DNA of 64,000 nucleotides, from assembly GCA_016932715.1 (NCBI GenBank), contig JAFGCG010000087.1, forward strand, positions 1-64,000. The letters run 5' to 3'. The notes beneath the pieces were generated by a model, which saw nothing but the letters and a program-made list of their open reading frames with translations, had not been told where the DNA came from and made no database searches. The translations under genes and the position numbers were made by a program. Each line of letters starts with the position of its first letter. The first letter of the stretch is position 1. Of this stretch, positions 8,590 to 17,497 are shown piece by piece. Source of the stretch: Anaerolineales bacterium (GTDB taxonomy: Bacteria > Chloroflexota > Anaerolineae > Anaerolineales > Villigracilaceae).

Positions 8590-8620
8590 GGACAATATAC
8601 AATAATGTACATAGTCTATT
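8587..8620. promoter_or_regulatory. Candidate TetR-type operator palindrome
   Basis: The left half AATGGACAATATACA (8587-8601) and the reverse complement of the right half (8606-8620, AATAGACTATGTACA) agree at 12 of 15 positions around a four-base centre. It overlaps the -10 box and start of the plus-strand promoter and lies 51 bases from the regulator's start codon. Both features fit repressor binding. Confidence 0.55.
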
Positions 8621-8675
8621 ATCAATTGCTGTTCCATTGTATCTTATTGCAAAAGAAAGGAGATTGAAGGAACTC

Positions 8676-9431
8676 GTGTCAGCTGCTCGTTTATCCCTCC
8701 ACAACTCGTCCAATGGATCGACCCTGGTTGAGTTGTTGAATGTTGTTAAAGTATATTCTACAGCCGCAGGTGAGTTCACCGCGCTTGACGGCATCAGCCT
8801 GCAGGCAGGCCGCGGCGAGTTCGTCGGCATCATTGGCAAGTCGGGCGCGGGGAAATCCACCTTGCTCAACATGATCACTGGCGTGGATCGTCTCACGTCC
8901 GGGGAAGTCCTCGTCAATGCAAATGGTTCACCGGTTTCGATCCACAAAATGAGCGAAGACAGCATCGCGCTCTGGCGCGGGAAAACACTCGGGGTCGTGT
9001 ACCAATCGTTCCAGCTTTTGCCCATGCTGACGATCGTCGAAAATATCACGCTGCCGATGGATCTGTGCGGCCGGTTCAACCCGAAGCAATCGCGCCAGCG
9101 CGCCCTCGAACTGCTGCGGCTGGTCGAGATCGAGGCGCATGCCGATAAACTTCCCTCGCAAATTTCCGGGGGACAGCAGCAGCGCGTCGCCATCGCGCGG
9201 GCGCTGGCGAACGATCCGCCCATCCTAGTGGCGGATGAGCCGACTGGCAGCCTCGATTCGGTCACGGCGGAGCATATTTTTGAAGTCTTCGAACATCTTG
9301 TCGGCGATCTCGGCAAGACGATCATCATGGTGACTCATGACCAGACGCTTGCCCCGCGCTTCACGCGCACGCTGAGGATCGCGGATGGGGAGCTGCTGCA
9401 GCCAGAAAGCGAGACGGAGACAATCGAATGA
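8676..9431 (+). CDS. ABC transporter ATP-binding protein (MacB/LolD-like), first of pair
   Basis: This is the ATPase of an FtsX-type (type VII) ABC system, about 251 residues. Walker A is GKSGAGKST (54-62), the signature is ISGGQQQRVAIARAL, Walker B is ILVADEPTGSLDS and the H-loop is MVTHDQ. I chose the GTG at 8676, preceded by AAGG; TTG-type starts further upstream (8637) add 13 residues without family support. The gene ends with TGA overlapping the next ATG by four bases, so the two ATPases are probably made in equal amounts. Its partner permease is encoded at 10200-12632. Confidence 0.88.
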   Translation: MSAARLSLHNSSNGSTLVELLNVVKVYSTAAGEFTALDGISLQAGRGEFVGIIGKSGAGKSTLLNMITGVDRLTSGEVLVNANGSPVSIHKMSEDSIALWRGKTLGVVYQSFQLLPMLTIVENITLPMDLCGRFNPKQSRQRALELLRLVEIEAHADKLPSQISGGQQQRVAIARALANDPPILVADEPTGSLDSVTAEHIFEVFEHLVGDLGKTIIMVTHDQTLAPRFTRTLRIADGELLQPESETETIE

Positions 9432-10180
9432 GTACGACTCACGCTCGGCTGAGAGTTGATCTCAGTCAACAGGCGATGTCTACACCGGACGCGATGATCG
9501 ATATGCATGGCGTCGTTAAAACGTTCAGAAGCTCAGCGGGTGAATTTACTGCCCTCAAAGGCGTTGACCTGACGATCGAGCGCGGCCAATTCGTTTCGAT
9601 CGTGGGCAAGTCCGGCAGCGGCAAGTCCACCCTGCTGAATATGATCACGGGCATCGATCACCCCACCCAGGGCCGGGTCGTCATCGGCGGCACGGATATT
9701 TATACCGGCGTGACGGAGAGTCAGCGCTCGCGGTGGCGCGGCAGGAATCTGGGGATCGTCTTCCAGTTTTTCCAGTTATTGCCGATGCTGACCCTGCTCG
9801 AGAACGTGATGCTCTCGATGGACTTTGCCGAGATGTATGATTTCGACGAACGTCCCGAACGCGCTCTGGAAATGCTCAGGCTGGTTGGCTTGGAAAAATT
9901 CGCCAACAAACTGCCCGTGCTGGTCTCGACGGGACAACAGCAGCTGGCGGCGATCGCGCGTGCCATGGCTTGTGACCCGCCCTTACTGGTCGCGGATGAA
10001 CCGACAGGGAACCTGGATTCGAGATCGGCAAACACGATCGTCGATCTGTTCGAGGAATTATCACGCCGCGGCAAGACCGTTGTGATGGTCACGCATGACC
10101 CGTCGTTCACCTCGCGGACCACGCGCAATATCACGATTGCAGACGGTTTACTGGTTGCGGACGGTAATCATAAATCGTAA
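9428..10180 (+). CDS. ABC transporter ATP-binding protein (MacB/LolD-like), second of pair, altered signature
   Basis: This 250-residue paralogue of the preceding ATPase has Walker A GKSGSGKST (60-68), Walker B LLVADEPTGNLDS and the switch MVTHDP. Its signature loop reads VSTGQQQLAAIARAM. The first Gly of LSGGQ is replaced by Thr, and the Arg after the glutamines by Leu. In a heterodimer this would make one ATP site degenerate while the partner with ISGGQQQR keeps the other active (inference from asymmetric ABC exporters). The true start may be ATG 9428 (ATGA overlap) or the in-frame ATGs at 9476 and 9491, which remove a non-conserved leader. The 3' end runs into AAATCGTAAATC-type repeat sequence. 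Confidence 0.85.
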   Translation: MSTTHARLRVDLSQQAMSTPDAMIDMHGVVKTFRSSAGEFTALKGVDLTIERGQFVSIVGKSGSGKSTLLNMITGIDHPTQGRVVIGGTDIYTGVTESQRSRWRGRNLGIVFQFFQLLPMLTLLENVMLSMDFAEMYDFDERPERALEMLRLVGLEKFANKLPVLVSTGQQQLAAIARAMACDPPLLVADEPTGNLDSRSANTIVDLFEELSRRGKTVVMVTHDPSFTSRTTRNITIADGLLVADGNHKS

Positions 10181-10199
10181 ATCAGAAATCGAAAATCAT
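10165..10199. repeat. Short heptamer-type repeat (AATCGTA/AATCAGA)
   Basis: About five degenerate 7-8 base units of the form AATCRNA run from the last codons of the second ATPase up to the permease ATG. The same type of unit occurs inside queA at 18273-18307. It replaces an ordinary ribosome-binding site here, since no GGAGG precedes the ATG at 10200. Confidence 0.55.
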
Positions 10200-12632
10200 A
10201 TGAAGCCTCGCTGGCGAAAAGTCATTCACGATCTCCTGGACAACAAGGGGCGCACACTGCTGGTAGTTCTTTCCATTGCAGTGGGTGTATTTTCCATTGG
10301 GGTGATCGCGGGCGCCTATCAGATCATCGGGACCGATCTGCGGGCATCCTATTCAGCTGTCAAACCTGCCAATATCGAACTGCGTATGGCGAAGAATTTT
10401 GATGACGATCTGCTGGAAATGATCCGTAATCGGGATGGCGTTGCAGATGCCGAAGCGCGGCGCGCCTTCAACATCCGAGTGCGGACGCCCGGGACAGAGA
10501 AGTGGATCACGCTCGATATGTACGTATTCGATGACTTCGAGGAGAATTCCATTAATTTGCTGATCCCCATCGAAGGGCAGACGATCCCAGAGAAACGCGA
10601 AATTTTGCTGGAACAGGATGTACTTGACCATATTGACACGGGCGTGGGTCGGTCCCTTGAATTTCAACTGGCTGATGGTTCCACCAAGATTATGCCGGTT
10701 GTCGGCATCGTCCAGGATATTGGCGGGAGCGCGGGCGATTTTCTGGCTTCGCCAACCAGTTATGTCACCAAGGATACGTTGCCTTATCTGGGACAGCCTG
10801 AGCTTTTCAATCGTGCTGTGGTGACCGTTTCCGAGAGAGGCGATGACATTGCCCACATCCGAGACATGGGCGCCATGCTGAAGGATAAGGTCGAGAAGAA
10901 TGACAACCTGGTCGTTCGGATGCGCTTTGCGGAAACACATAAGCATCCGCTTGCGGATACGATCAAGGCGGTTTTGGGGATTCTGTTGGCGATTGGGGTT
11001 TTGGTCGTCTTTCTATCCAGTTCGTTGATCGCAAATACACTCAGCGCGCTGCTCAACCAGCATTTGCGTTACATCGGTGTCATCAAACTGGTCGGCGGGC
11101 AGCGACGCCAGGTGTTCCTGATGTATCTGACGCTGATCATGGCTTTTGGTGTCCTTGCGCTGCTGATCGCCGTTCCTCTAGGCGGGCAGGGCGCCTATGC
11201 CCTCGCCTCATTCGCAGCAGACAAGTTGCACTTTAATGTCCTGGGATATCGTATCGTGCCAGCGGCATTCATCATTCAGATCCTGGTCGGTTTGCTGGTC
11301 CCGTTGATCGCCGGGCTTGCGCCTGTCCGGAGCGGATCGCGCATCACGGTCCTGCATGCTCTCAGCGGAGGCATCGCCGATGAGGAGAAACAGGCGAAGG
11401 CGGGGAAGGAACGGCTTCCCTGGTTCGACTGGGTACAGGTCAAAGCGACACGTCTCCTTGCGAAGCGTGGGGTTCACATCCCGCGCCCGTTTGTCATTTC
11501 GCTGCGGAATACATTCCGGCGCAAGAGCCGCCTGATGCTGACCTTATTCACGCTCACGATGGGCGGCGCGATCTTTATTGCCGTGTTCAATGTACGTGTC
11601 ACTCTGCATGATTTCATGGGCGTGATCGAAAATTACTTCGTCGCCGATGTGACGGTTGACTTCGATAAACCATACCGTCTGGACAAAGTCCAGCAGGATG
11701 TGTTGAAGATGGATGGCGTCCAGCATGTGGAAGGCTGGCAGTTTGCGAGCGCTGAAATGCTGGATGATAACAAGCACATGATCCAGAATATCAGCCTGCT
11801 GGCTCCCCCCACCGATAGTCGGCTGGTCGATCCGATGATGGTGTCAGGTCGCTGGCTGCGCGTCGACGATGTCCGCAGTCTGGCGATCAGTGAAGGGGTG
11901 CTCAAGTATTATCCAAACCTGGAACCGGGTGACAGCCTGAACCTGAAGATCGACGGCAGGGAAGAAGTCTGGCAGGTGGTTGGGATCTTCAAATTTATGG
12001 ATCGTGAAGGTATTTTAGGATACGCACCTTTCGAATATATCGCGGAGATCAATGGTCTCGTCAATCGTTCCGCTTCGTACCGGGTGGTCACCGACAGGCA
12101 TGACCGACATTACCAGGATGCGAAAGCAGAAGAACTGGATAAATACTTACGTGACCGCGGATACCAGGTGCGCCTGGCGGAAGCGGGACGTGCCTCCCTG
12201 GATAAGGCATTGGAAAGCCTGGATATACTGGTCACGCTCCTGCTCATCATGGCGGTCCTGACCGCGATCGTCGGTTCGATGGGGCTGACGGGCACGATGG
12301 GCATGAACGTGCTGGAACGCACGCGTGAGATCGGAATCATGCGCGCCATTGGCGCCGACGACCGCGCTGTCATGCGGACGGTCATCGCCGAGGGTGTTTT
12401 CGTCGGCATGATCTCCTTTGGGTTGGCAATCATCCTTTCCATTCCATTCACCTACGTGCTTGCGAGCATTGTGAGTCAGGCAGTGTTCCAGTCGCCGATC
12501 CCGATTATTTTCACGTACATGGGTTATGCCATCTGGCTCGGAATGGTCCTGGCTTTATCTGCGCTGGCAAGTATTTTGCCCGCCCGCAATGCTGCCCGGC
12601 TGACCATCCGGGAGGTATTAGCGTACGAGTAG
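10200..12632 (+). CDS. FtsX-like permease, double-domain ABC export protein
   Basis: This membrane protein of 810 residues contains two copies of the MacB-type permease unit. An N-terminal helix (TLLVVLSIAVGVFSIGVIAGA) is followed by a periplasmic domain and three helices near residues 265-420. A second start helix (LMLTLFTLTMGGAIFIAVF), another extracytoplasmic domain and three C-terminal helices follow. The last part includes the FtsX motif NVLERTREIGIMRAIGA, which contacts the ATPases. The organisation resembles lipoprotein-release or macrolide/peptide exporters of Gram-positive and Chloroflexota bacteria. The cargo is unknown. It ends the TetR-controlled cassette and is followed by a hairpin at 12674-12704. 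Confidence 0.87.
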   Translation: MKPRWRKVIHDLLDNKGRTLLVVLSIAVGVFSIGVIAGAYQIIGTDLRASYSAVKPANIELRMAKNFDDDLLEMIRNRDGVADAEARRAFNIRVRTPGTEKWITLDMYVFDDFEENSINLLIPIEGQTIPEKREILLEQDVLDHIDTGVGRSLEFQLADGSTKIMPVVGIVQDIGGSAGDFLASPTSYVTKDTLPYLGQPELFNRAVVTVSERGDDIAHIRDMGAMLKDKVEKNDNLVVRMRFAETHKHPLADTIKAVLGILLAIGVLVVFLSSSLIANTLSALLNQHLRYIGVIKLVGGQRRQVFLMYLTLIMAFGVLALLIAVPLGGQGAYALASFAADKLHFNVLGYRIVPAAFIIQILVGLLVPLIAGLAPVRSGSRITVLHALSGGIADEEKQAKAGKERLPWFDWVQVKATRLLAKRGVHIPRPFVISLRNTFRRKSRLMLTLFTLTMGGAIFIAVFNVRVTLHDFMGVIENYFVADVTVDFDKPYRLDKVQQDVLKMDGVQHVEGWQFASAEMLDDNKHMIQNISLLAPPTDSRLVDPMMVSGRWLRVDDVRSLAISEGVLKYYPNLEPGDSLNLKIDGREEVWQVVGIFKFMDREGILGYAPFEYIAEINGLVNRSASYRVVTDRHDRHYQDAKAEELDKYLRDRGYQVRLAEAGRASLDKALESLDILVTLLLIMAVLTAIVGSMGLTGTMGMNVLERTREIGIMRAIGADDRAVMRTVIAEGVFVGMISFGLAIILSIPFTYVLASIVSQAVFQSPIPIIFTYMGYAIWLGMVLALSALASILPARNAARLTIREVLAYE

Positions 12633-12673
12633 TTTCTGTAACCAAATCGCCAGACTGCCAAAGTGTATAAAGT

Positions 12674-12704
12674 AGCAGGGATGACGAATGTTGTCATCCC
12701 TGCT
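12674..12704 (+). terminator. Hairpin after the ABC cassette, possible terminator
   Basis: A perfect 12-base stem (AGCAGGGATGAC with GTCATCCCTGCT) closes a seven-base loop. The T-run after it is weak (CGATTT). It is also the left edge of a repeat-rich stretch, so it may be part of that repeat and not a dedicated terminator. Confidence 0.45.
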
Positions 12705-12714
12705 CGATTTAAGG

Positions 12715-12845
12715 AGATTTCGCGCTGAGCGGAGCGATCCCAAAGGGAGCGCAGTCGAAGCGGCAATAACTGGTGCAATCTTCGATGAGTCGGAATTCCC
12801 CACTAGTCGGAGATTGCTTCGCGAAAAGCGCTCGCAACGACATTT
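12715..12845. repeat. Composite intergenic repeat (GGAGCGnnGTCGAAGC and GAGATTGCTTCGC families)
   Basis: The 233-base gap before ruvB holds GCTGAGCGGAGCG and GCAGTCGAAGC. These are related to the repeat inside the PHP gene at about 55.3 kb and the intergenic copy at about 36.66 kb. They are followed by GAGATTGCTTCGCG and GCTCGCAACGAC, the family seen at 4938-5042. I see no gene in this gap. Confidence 0.6.
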
Positions 12846-12865
12846 GACACAGTATAATAGAACAG

Positions 12866-13906
12866 ATGACCACTGACCAAAACAACTCGAGGCGAGCTCG
12901 CCCTTTGGATCCTGAATCGAAACCCGATGACCGCGTGGACAACGCGCTGCGACCGCAAAAACTGTCCGACCTGATCGGGCAGAACCAGGTCAAGGAGAAT
13001 CTTGGCATTTTGATCGCGGCCGCGCGCCAGCGCGGCGAAGCCCTGGATCATGTCTTGTTTTACGGTCCTCCCGGGTTGGGAAAGACCACTCTCGCGCACG
13101 TCGTTGCCAATGAAATGGGCGTCAACGTCAAGGTGACGGCCGGTCCCGCCATCGAGCGCGCCGGAGACCTGGCCGCCATCCTGACCAACCTGCGCGCCGG
13201 CGACGTGCTGTTCATTGACGAAGTCCATCGCCTGGGCCGCGCCGTGGAAGAGGTGCTGTATCCTGCCATGGAGGACTTTGCGCTGGACATCGTGATCGGC
13301 AAGGGACCCTCGGCGCGCTCCATCCGCCTGAAGCTGCCGCACTTTACCGTGGTCGGCGCGACGACGCGGCTGGCGCTGGTCACCGCGCCCTTGCGCGCCC
13401 GCTTCGGCGCGGTCTATCGCCTGGATTACTATGACCTGGAGGCAATGAAGGCAATTGTCCAGCGCGCGGCAGGCATGTTGAAGGTCGAAGTGGAACCCGG
13501 CGGCGTGGAAGAGATCGGTCGCCGCGCCCGCGGGACGCCGCGCGTGGCTTTGCGGCTCCTGCGCCGCGTGCGCGACTACGCTCAGGTCCGCGCGGACGGG
13601 AAGATCACCTCCAGGGTCGCCAAAGAAGCGCTCGACCTGCTGCAGGTCGATCCGCTGGGTCTCGATGACATCGACCGGCGCGTGCTCAAGACGATCATCC
13701 AGAAATACGGCGGCGGACCGGTCGGCTTGAACACGATCGCTGCCTCGATCAGCGAGGAGCAGGACACGATCATGGATGTGGTCGAGCCGTATCTGCTCCA
13801 GCTTGGCTTCCTGGATCGCACCGCGCAGGGCCGCATCGCCACCAAATCTGCATACGAGCATTTGAAGCTGGAATATCATGAGAATGGACAGCAAAGATTA
13901 TTGTAG
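12866..13906 (+). CDS. ruvB: Holliday junction branch migration helicase RuvB
   Basis: RuvB is the hexameric AAA+ motor that, with RuvA, drives branch migration of Holliday junctions. The 346-residue product has normal length. Walker A is GPPGLGKTT (67-75), Walker B is [10 protein letters not shown] (from about 114), sensor 1 is VGATTR, and the arginine finger region APLRARFG is intact. The C-terminal winged helix contains [23 protein letters not shown]. ruvA and ruvC are not nearby. The start region lies in ACTGACCA-type repeat sequence, so the exact N-terminus of the poorly conserved first 20 residues is less certain. Confidence 0.96.
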   Translation: MTTDQNNSRRARPLDPESKPDDRVDNALRPQKLSDLIGQNQVKENLGILIAAARQRGEALDHVLFYGPPGLGKTTLAHVVANEMGVNVKVTAGPAIERAGDLAAILTNLRAGDVLFIDEVHRLGRAVEEVLYPAMEDFALDIVIGKGPSARSIRLKLPHFTVVGATTRLALVTAPLRARFGAVYRLDYYDLEAMKAIVQRAAGMLKVEVEPGGVEEIGRRARGTPRVALRLLRRVRDYAQVRADGKITSRVAKEALDLLQVDPLGLDDIDRRVLKTIIQKYGGGPVGLNTIAASISEEQDTIMDVVEPYLLQLGFLDRTAQGRIATKSAYEHLKLEYHENGQQRLL

Positions 13907-13917
13907 GGAGAATCTGT

Positions 13918-15660
13918 ATGAATCGTTCTGTTTTAGCGTTACGGCTATTTATCCTTTTATCGTTCATGTTCACCTCCTGTAATTTGCAGCCCTCTCAGAC
14001 TGAAACTTCACCAACACCTCTTACAAATTCGGTCTCGAGCACGCAGACCCCTGTAGCAGGAATGCCGACAAATGCTCCGCAAGAACAGGCGGAACATCGT
14101 ATTGGGATTCGCCAGGTAAATGGAACCGGGGAATTCTACGACAAACAGACGAACAAAAGGTTCATCCCGCGCGGCGTGAATTATGTCTTCGTCCCACAGG
14201 GAAGCGGTCATACGAACTTGACTTTGAAGGTTGGAGTGTATGACCCGCAGCGCACGCGCGCAGATTTCGCAACGCTTGCGAGTCTGGGATACAACACGGT
14301 ACGCGTCTTTCTCGATCAGTGCAGCCGCGGTCCAGGTTGTATTGGGGATAACGATAACGTCGGGCTGAACCCTGCGTATCTCGATAACATCGCGGATATG
14401 ATGTTTGCCGCGCGGGAGACGGGGATCTATATCCTCTTTACGTCGAACGATTTGCCGGACCAGGGCGGTTATGCGGAGGAAGCCAACACCGGTTCCGGCG
14501 CGACCTTTGCCGGGTACCGCAACTCCTACTATCTCCGCCCTCCTGCCGTTACCGCCACCCGCCGCTACTGGTGCGACCTGCTGACCGGACTCAGCGAACG
14601 TAACGCCGCATTCGATGCCGTGTTAGGCTGGCAGCTCCTCAACGAGCAGTGGATGTTCCGCGATCAACCGCCGCTTTCCCTGACCAGCGGTATTGTCGAA
14701 ACGACAACCGGCTCGTATGACATGAGCAGCCCGGACCAGAAGACGCAAATGGTCAGCGATGGCATTATCTATTACATCGCCCAGATGAAGGAAGAGATCC
14801 TGCTGTACGACCCGACCGCGCTGGTCACGATGGGTTTCTTTGTCCCGGAGATTGCCGCGCCCGACTGGTACGTGGAAACAGCTTCTCTGCTGCAAAAATC
14901 GGACCTTGATTTCTTCGATTTTCACGGCTATCCCGGCGGAGCCAGCCTCGAAGAACACGCGCGGCACTTCGGTATGCTTGACTATGATTCCAAGCCAATT
15001 GTGTTGGGAGAGTACGGCGCATTTCGCCATATTTATTCCGATATTGATTCTGCCGCGCGGGCATTGACGCAGTGGGTGGCTGAATCCTGTCAATATGGAT
15101 TTGATGGCTGGTTGTATTGGACCTATTACCCTGCCGACGCCAGTGTGAACGATCGCACCTGGGGTTTCGTGGACGAAGACAATTATTTGTTAGGTTTGTT
15201 CGCGCCGGTCAATCAACCTGACCCATGTGCAGTGGTCGAAATCCCCAACGATAATCTGGCATACGGCAAACCGGTCACAGCCTCGCGCAGCCTGCCGGCA
15301 GAACCACCTGAGAACGCGGTGGATGACAACTCGGGCACGCAGTGGGGAGCGGGCGAAGGTCCCGTTCAATGGATTGAAATTGATCTGCAGGGCAGTCATC
15401 GGATCACAGAGATTCGTTTGCTGGTAGCACAATATCCTGCCGGGAACACCACACATCGCCTGCAGGTCCGCGCTTCAGGCAGCGGCGCGTATCAAACCGT
15501 TCACGAGTTCAACGGCTCCACGAACGACAATGAGTGGCTGGTTTTCAAGCCTGCCATTCCGCTCCAAAATGTAAGCCAGATCCGGGTCCAGACGATTGCC
15601 AGTCCCTCCTGGGTCGCGTGGAAGGAGATTCAGGTCTATGGCGAAGCAATCACGCCATAG
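13918..15660 (+). CDS. Secreted lipoprotein: GH5-like glycoside hydrolase with F5/8 type C domain
   Basis: The 580-residue protein starts with a signal peptide ending in a lipobox-like FTSC, with Cys21 as the probable lipid anchor. A Thr/Pro-rich linker follows. Residues about 60-430 look like a clan-A (beta/alpha)8 glycosidase. The segment RFIPRGVNYVF is typical of GH5-type beginnings. GWQLLNEQW places a candidate acid/base at E243, and IVLGEYGAF a nucleophile at E365. Residues about 445-578 form a discoidin (F5/8 type C) carbohydrate-binding domain with NLAYGKPVTAS and VDDNSGTQW. It probably cleaves a mannan or glucan outside the cell. It starts 11 bases after ruvB with GGGAG upstream. The substrate is inferred only at family level. 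Confidence 0.82.
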   Translation: MNRSVLALRLFILLSFMFTSCNLQPSQTETSPTPLTNSVSSTQTPVAGMPTNAPQEQAEHRIGIRQVNGTGEFYDKQTNKRFIPRGVNYVFVPQGSGHTNLTLKVGVYDPQRTRADFATLASLGYNTVRVFLDQCSRGPGCIGDNDNVGLNPAYLDNIADMMFAARETGIYILFTSNDLPDQGGYAEEANTGSGATFAGYRNSYYLRPPAVTATRRYWCDLLTGLSERNAAFDAVLGWQLLNEQWMFRDQPPLSLTSGIVETTTGSYDMSSPDQKTQMVSDGIIYYIAQMKEEILLYDPTALVTMGFFVPEIAAPDWYVETASLLQKSDLDFFDFHGYPGGASLEEHARHFGMLDYDSKPIVLGEYGAFRHIYSDIDSAARALTQWVAESCQYGFDGWLYWTYYPADASVNDRTWGFVDEDNYLLGLFAPVNQPDPCAVVEIPNDNLAYGKPVTASRSLPAEPPENAVDDNSGTQWGAGEGPVQWIEIDLQGSHRITEIRLLVAQYPAGNTTHRLQVRASGSGAYQTVHEFNGSTNDNEWLVFKPAIPLQNVSQIRVQTIASPSWVAWKEIQVYGEAITP

Positions 15661-15676
15661 ACCTGGAAAAGTGAAA

Positions 15677-15904
15677 ATGGAAAATCTTGCTCGTTTTTTA
15701 GTGATCGGTGGAATTGTATTGATCCTAATTGGTGGGGGAGTGTATCTTGCTGCGAAGTTTGGGATTCCCCTTGGAAGATTGCCTGGCGACATTCGCATCG
15801 AAGGGAAGAATGGATCGTTTTATTTCCCGGTGGTGACGTCGATCGTTCTCTCAATTTTGTTAACAATCGTTTTGAATGTGATTATTCGCTTCTGGAGAAG
15901 ATGA
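15677..15904 (+). CDS. DUF2905 small membrane protein
   Basis: This 75-residue protein has two transmembrane helices separated by GRLPGDIRIEGKNGSFYFP, the conserved core of DUF2905. The function of the family is unknown. It is often found beside ruvB and queA in Chloroflexota and Firmicutes, matching the position here between ruvB and queA (recalled from family context, not checked). I chose the ATG at 15677; an open frame reaches back into the glycosidase gene but is not conserved. Confidence 0.85.
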   Translation: MENLARFLVIGGIVLILIGGGVYLAAKFGIPLGRLPGDIRIEGKNGSFYFPVVTSIVLSILLTIVLNVIIRFWRR

Positions 15905-15953
15905 TCCTGCGTTTTGATGTCTGTTCTGTTCAATTGGGATAAATAAAATCAGG

Positions 15954-17348
15954 CTACAACTCTATGCTCGTGTGCATGGGGGGATAATGAACCTGTCTCA
16001 TTTTATTTTCCTTGAACTTCTCCATCAGCGGCCGCGCCCCTTTTTCTTCCCCGTGGACGAGGAAGGCATACTCTGCATTTTTCTTCACGCGCAAGCCGTA
16101 TTCCAGGAGCAGGTCCTGCCCGGCGTGAGCGGATAGCCCGCCGACGGTCGCGATCTCGGCGCCCACTTTGTACGTGTCGCCAAAGATCCTGATGAACTTC
16201 TCACGGTCTGCGATCCGGCGTCCGAGCGTATCCGGCGCCTGCCAGGAGACGATCATGATCGTATTCTTCTTATTCTCGATCGCCCAGCGGATGTGATAGA
16301 CGACTCGGCCCGCCTCTGCCATGCCCGAAGCAGAGAGGATGATCATCGGGTCGGTACGCTCGTTCAGCGCCTTCGACTCTTCCAGGCTGTTGATGTAGGT
16401 CAGGTTTTTGAATTCCAGCGCCGGGTGACCGGAGTGGATAAGTTCCTTCATTTCATCGTCGTAACACTCACTGTGCCTGCGGAACACATTGGATGCATTT
16501 ACTGCCAGCGGACTATCCACATAGACAGGGACTTCGGGCAATCCGTTTTCAGCGTACATGCGGCTCAGGTTGTAGACCAGTTCCTGGGTACGCCCCACAG
16601 CAAAGGAGGGAACGATGACCTTCCCGCCGCGTTGCAGCGTCCGGCAGATGACCTCGCGCATTTCGATGTACGCCTCTTCCGGATCGCGGTGGGGCTTGTC
16701 GCCGTAGGTCGATTCCATCAGCAGGACGTCCACATCCTCGCCCGGTAAAACGGGATCGCGCAGGATCGGCAGGTTCCGCCGTCCAATGTCCCCTGAAAAC
16801 CAGAGGTTTTTCCTGTAGCCCCTTTCCTGCAGTTTGAGCGAAATCGAAGCCGAGCCGAGGATATGTCCGGCATCGTGAAAGGTTGCCGTCACGCCCTTTG
16901 CCGGTTCGAACGGGACGTCATAGTTGACCGGCTGCAGGAGCGGCTCGACTTCCCTGGCGTCTTCTTCCGTGTACAGGGGATCGACGGGCGGTTCGCCGCG
17001 CTTCATGTTGTGGTAGCTGGCGCTCTCCGCCTGCTTCTCCTGGATGTGGCCCGAATCGCGCACCATCACATCGGTCAGGTCGGCGGTGGCGGGCGTACAA
17101 TAGATCAGGCCTGCGAAGCCCTGCTTGATCAGGTTGGGCAGGTTGCCCGAATGGTCGATGTGCGCGTGGGAGAGAACTACCGCATCTATACTTTTGGGAT
17201 CGAAGGGAAAATTCCGGTTCTTTTCGATTGCTTCCTTGCGCCGCCCCTGATACAATCCGCAATCCAGCAGCACGCGTGAGCCGTTCAATTCAATCAGGTG
17301 CATCGAACCTGTCACGGTTTGCGCCGCCCCGAGAAAATTCAGCTTCAT
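15954..17348 (-). CDS. Metallo-beta-lactamase / beta-CASP family RNA hydrolase
   Basis: The 464-residue enzyme carries the MBL zinc motif SHAHIDHSG (H61, H63, D65, H66), a further metal His in HDAGHILGSA, and the beta-CASP motifs. ILSASGMAEAGRVVYH and the terminal VHGEEKG region match the CPSF-73/archaeal-like KH-free branch. Such proteins are endo- or 5'-exonucleases that process RNA. The start ATG at 17348 is preceded by GGAGG at good spacing; the frame extends 13 codons further upstream. It converges with the DUF2905 gene and diverges from queA. Confidence 0.9.
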   Translation of the reverse strand: MKLNFLGAAQTVTGSMHLIELNGSRVLLDCGLYQGRRKEAIEKNRNFPFDPKSIDAVVLSHAHIDHSGNLPNLIKQGFAGLIYCTPATADLTDVMVRDSGHIQEKQAESASYHNMKRGEPPVDPLYTEEDAREVEPLLQPVNYDVPFEPAKGVTATFHDAGHILGSASISLKLQERGYRKNLWFSGDIGRRNLPILRDPVLPGEDVDVLLMESTYGDKPHRDPEEAYIEMREVICRTLQRGGKVIVPSFAVGRTQELVYNLSRMYAENGLPEVPVYVDSPLAVNASNVFRRHSECYDDEMKELIHSGHPALEFKNLTYINSLEESKALNERTDPMIILSASGMAEAGRVVYHIRWAIENKKNTIMIVSWQAPDTLGRRIADREKFIRIFGDTYKVGAEIATVGGLSAHAGQDLLLEYGLRVKKNAEYAFLVHGEEKGARPLMEKFKENKMRQVHYPPMHTSIEL

Positions 17349-17497
17349 AGCTGCCTCCGCGAATCTGTTGTGCGTGCTCGTCTTCATTCTACCGCTTGTC
17401 TCATTGATAAGTAAACCTTTTAACTGTTTTGTAAGCTAAAATCTTAACTTCAAGTTTACTGAATTATGCGGTACTCTGTAATTCATTCGATATTCAA

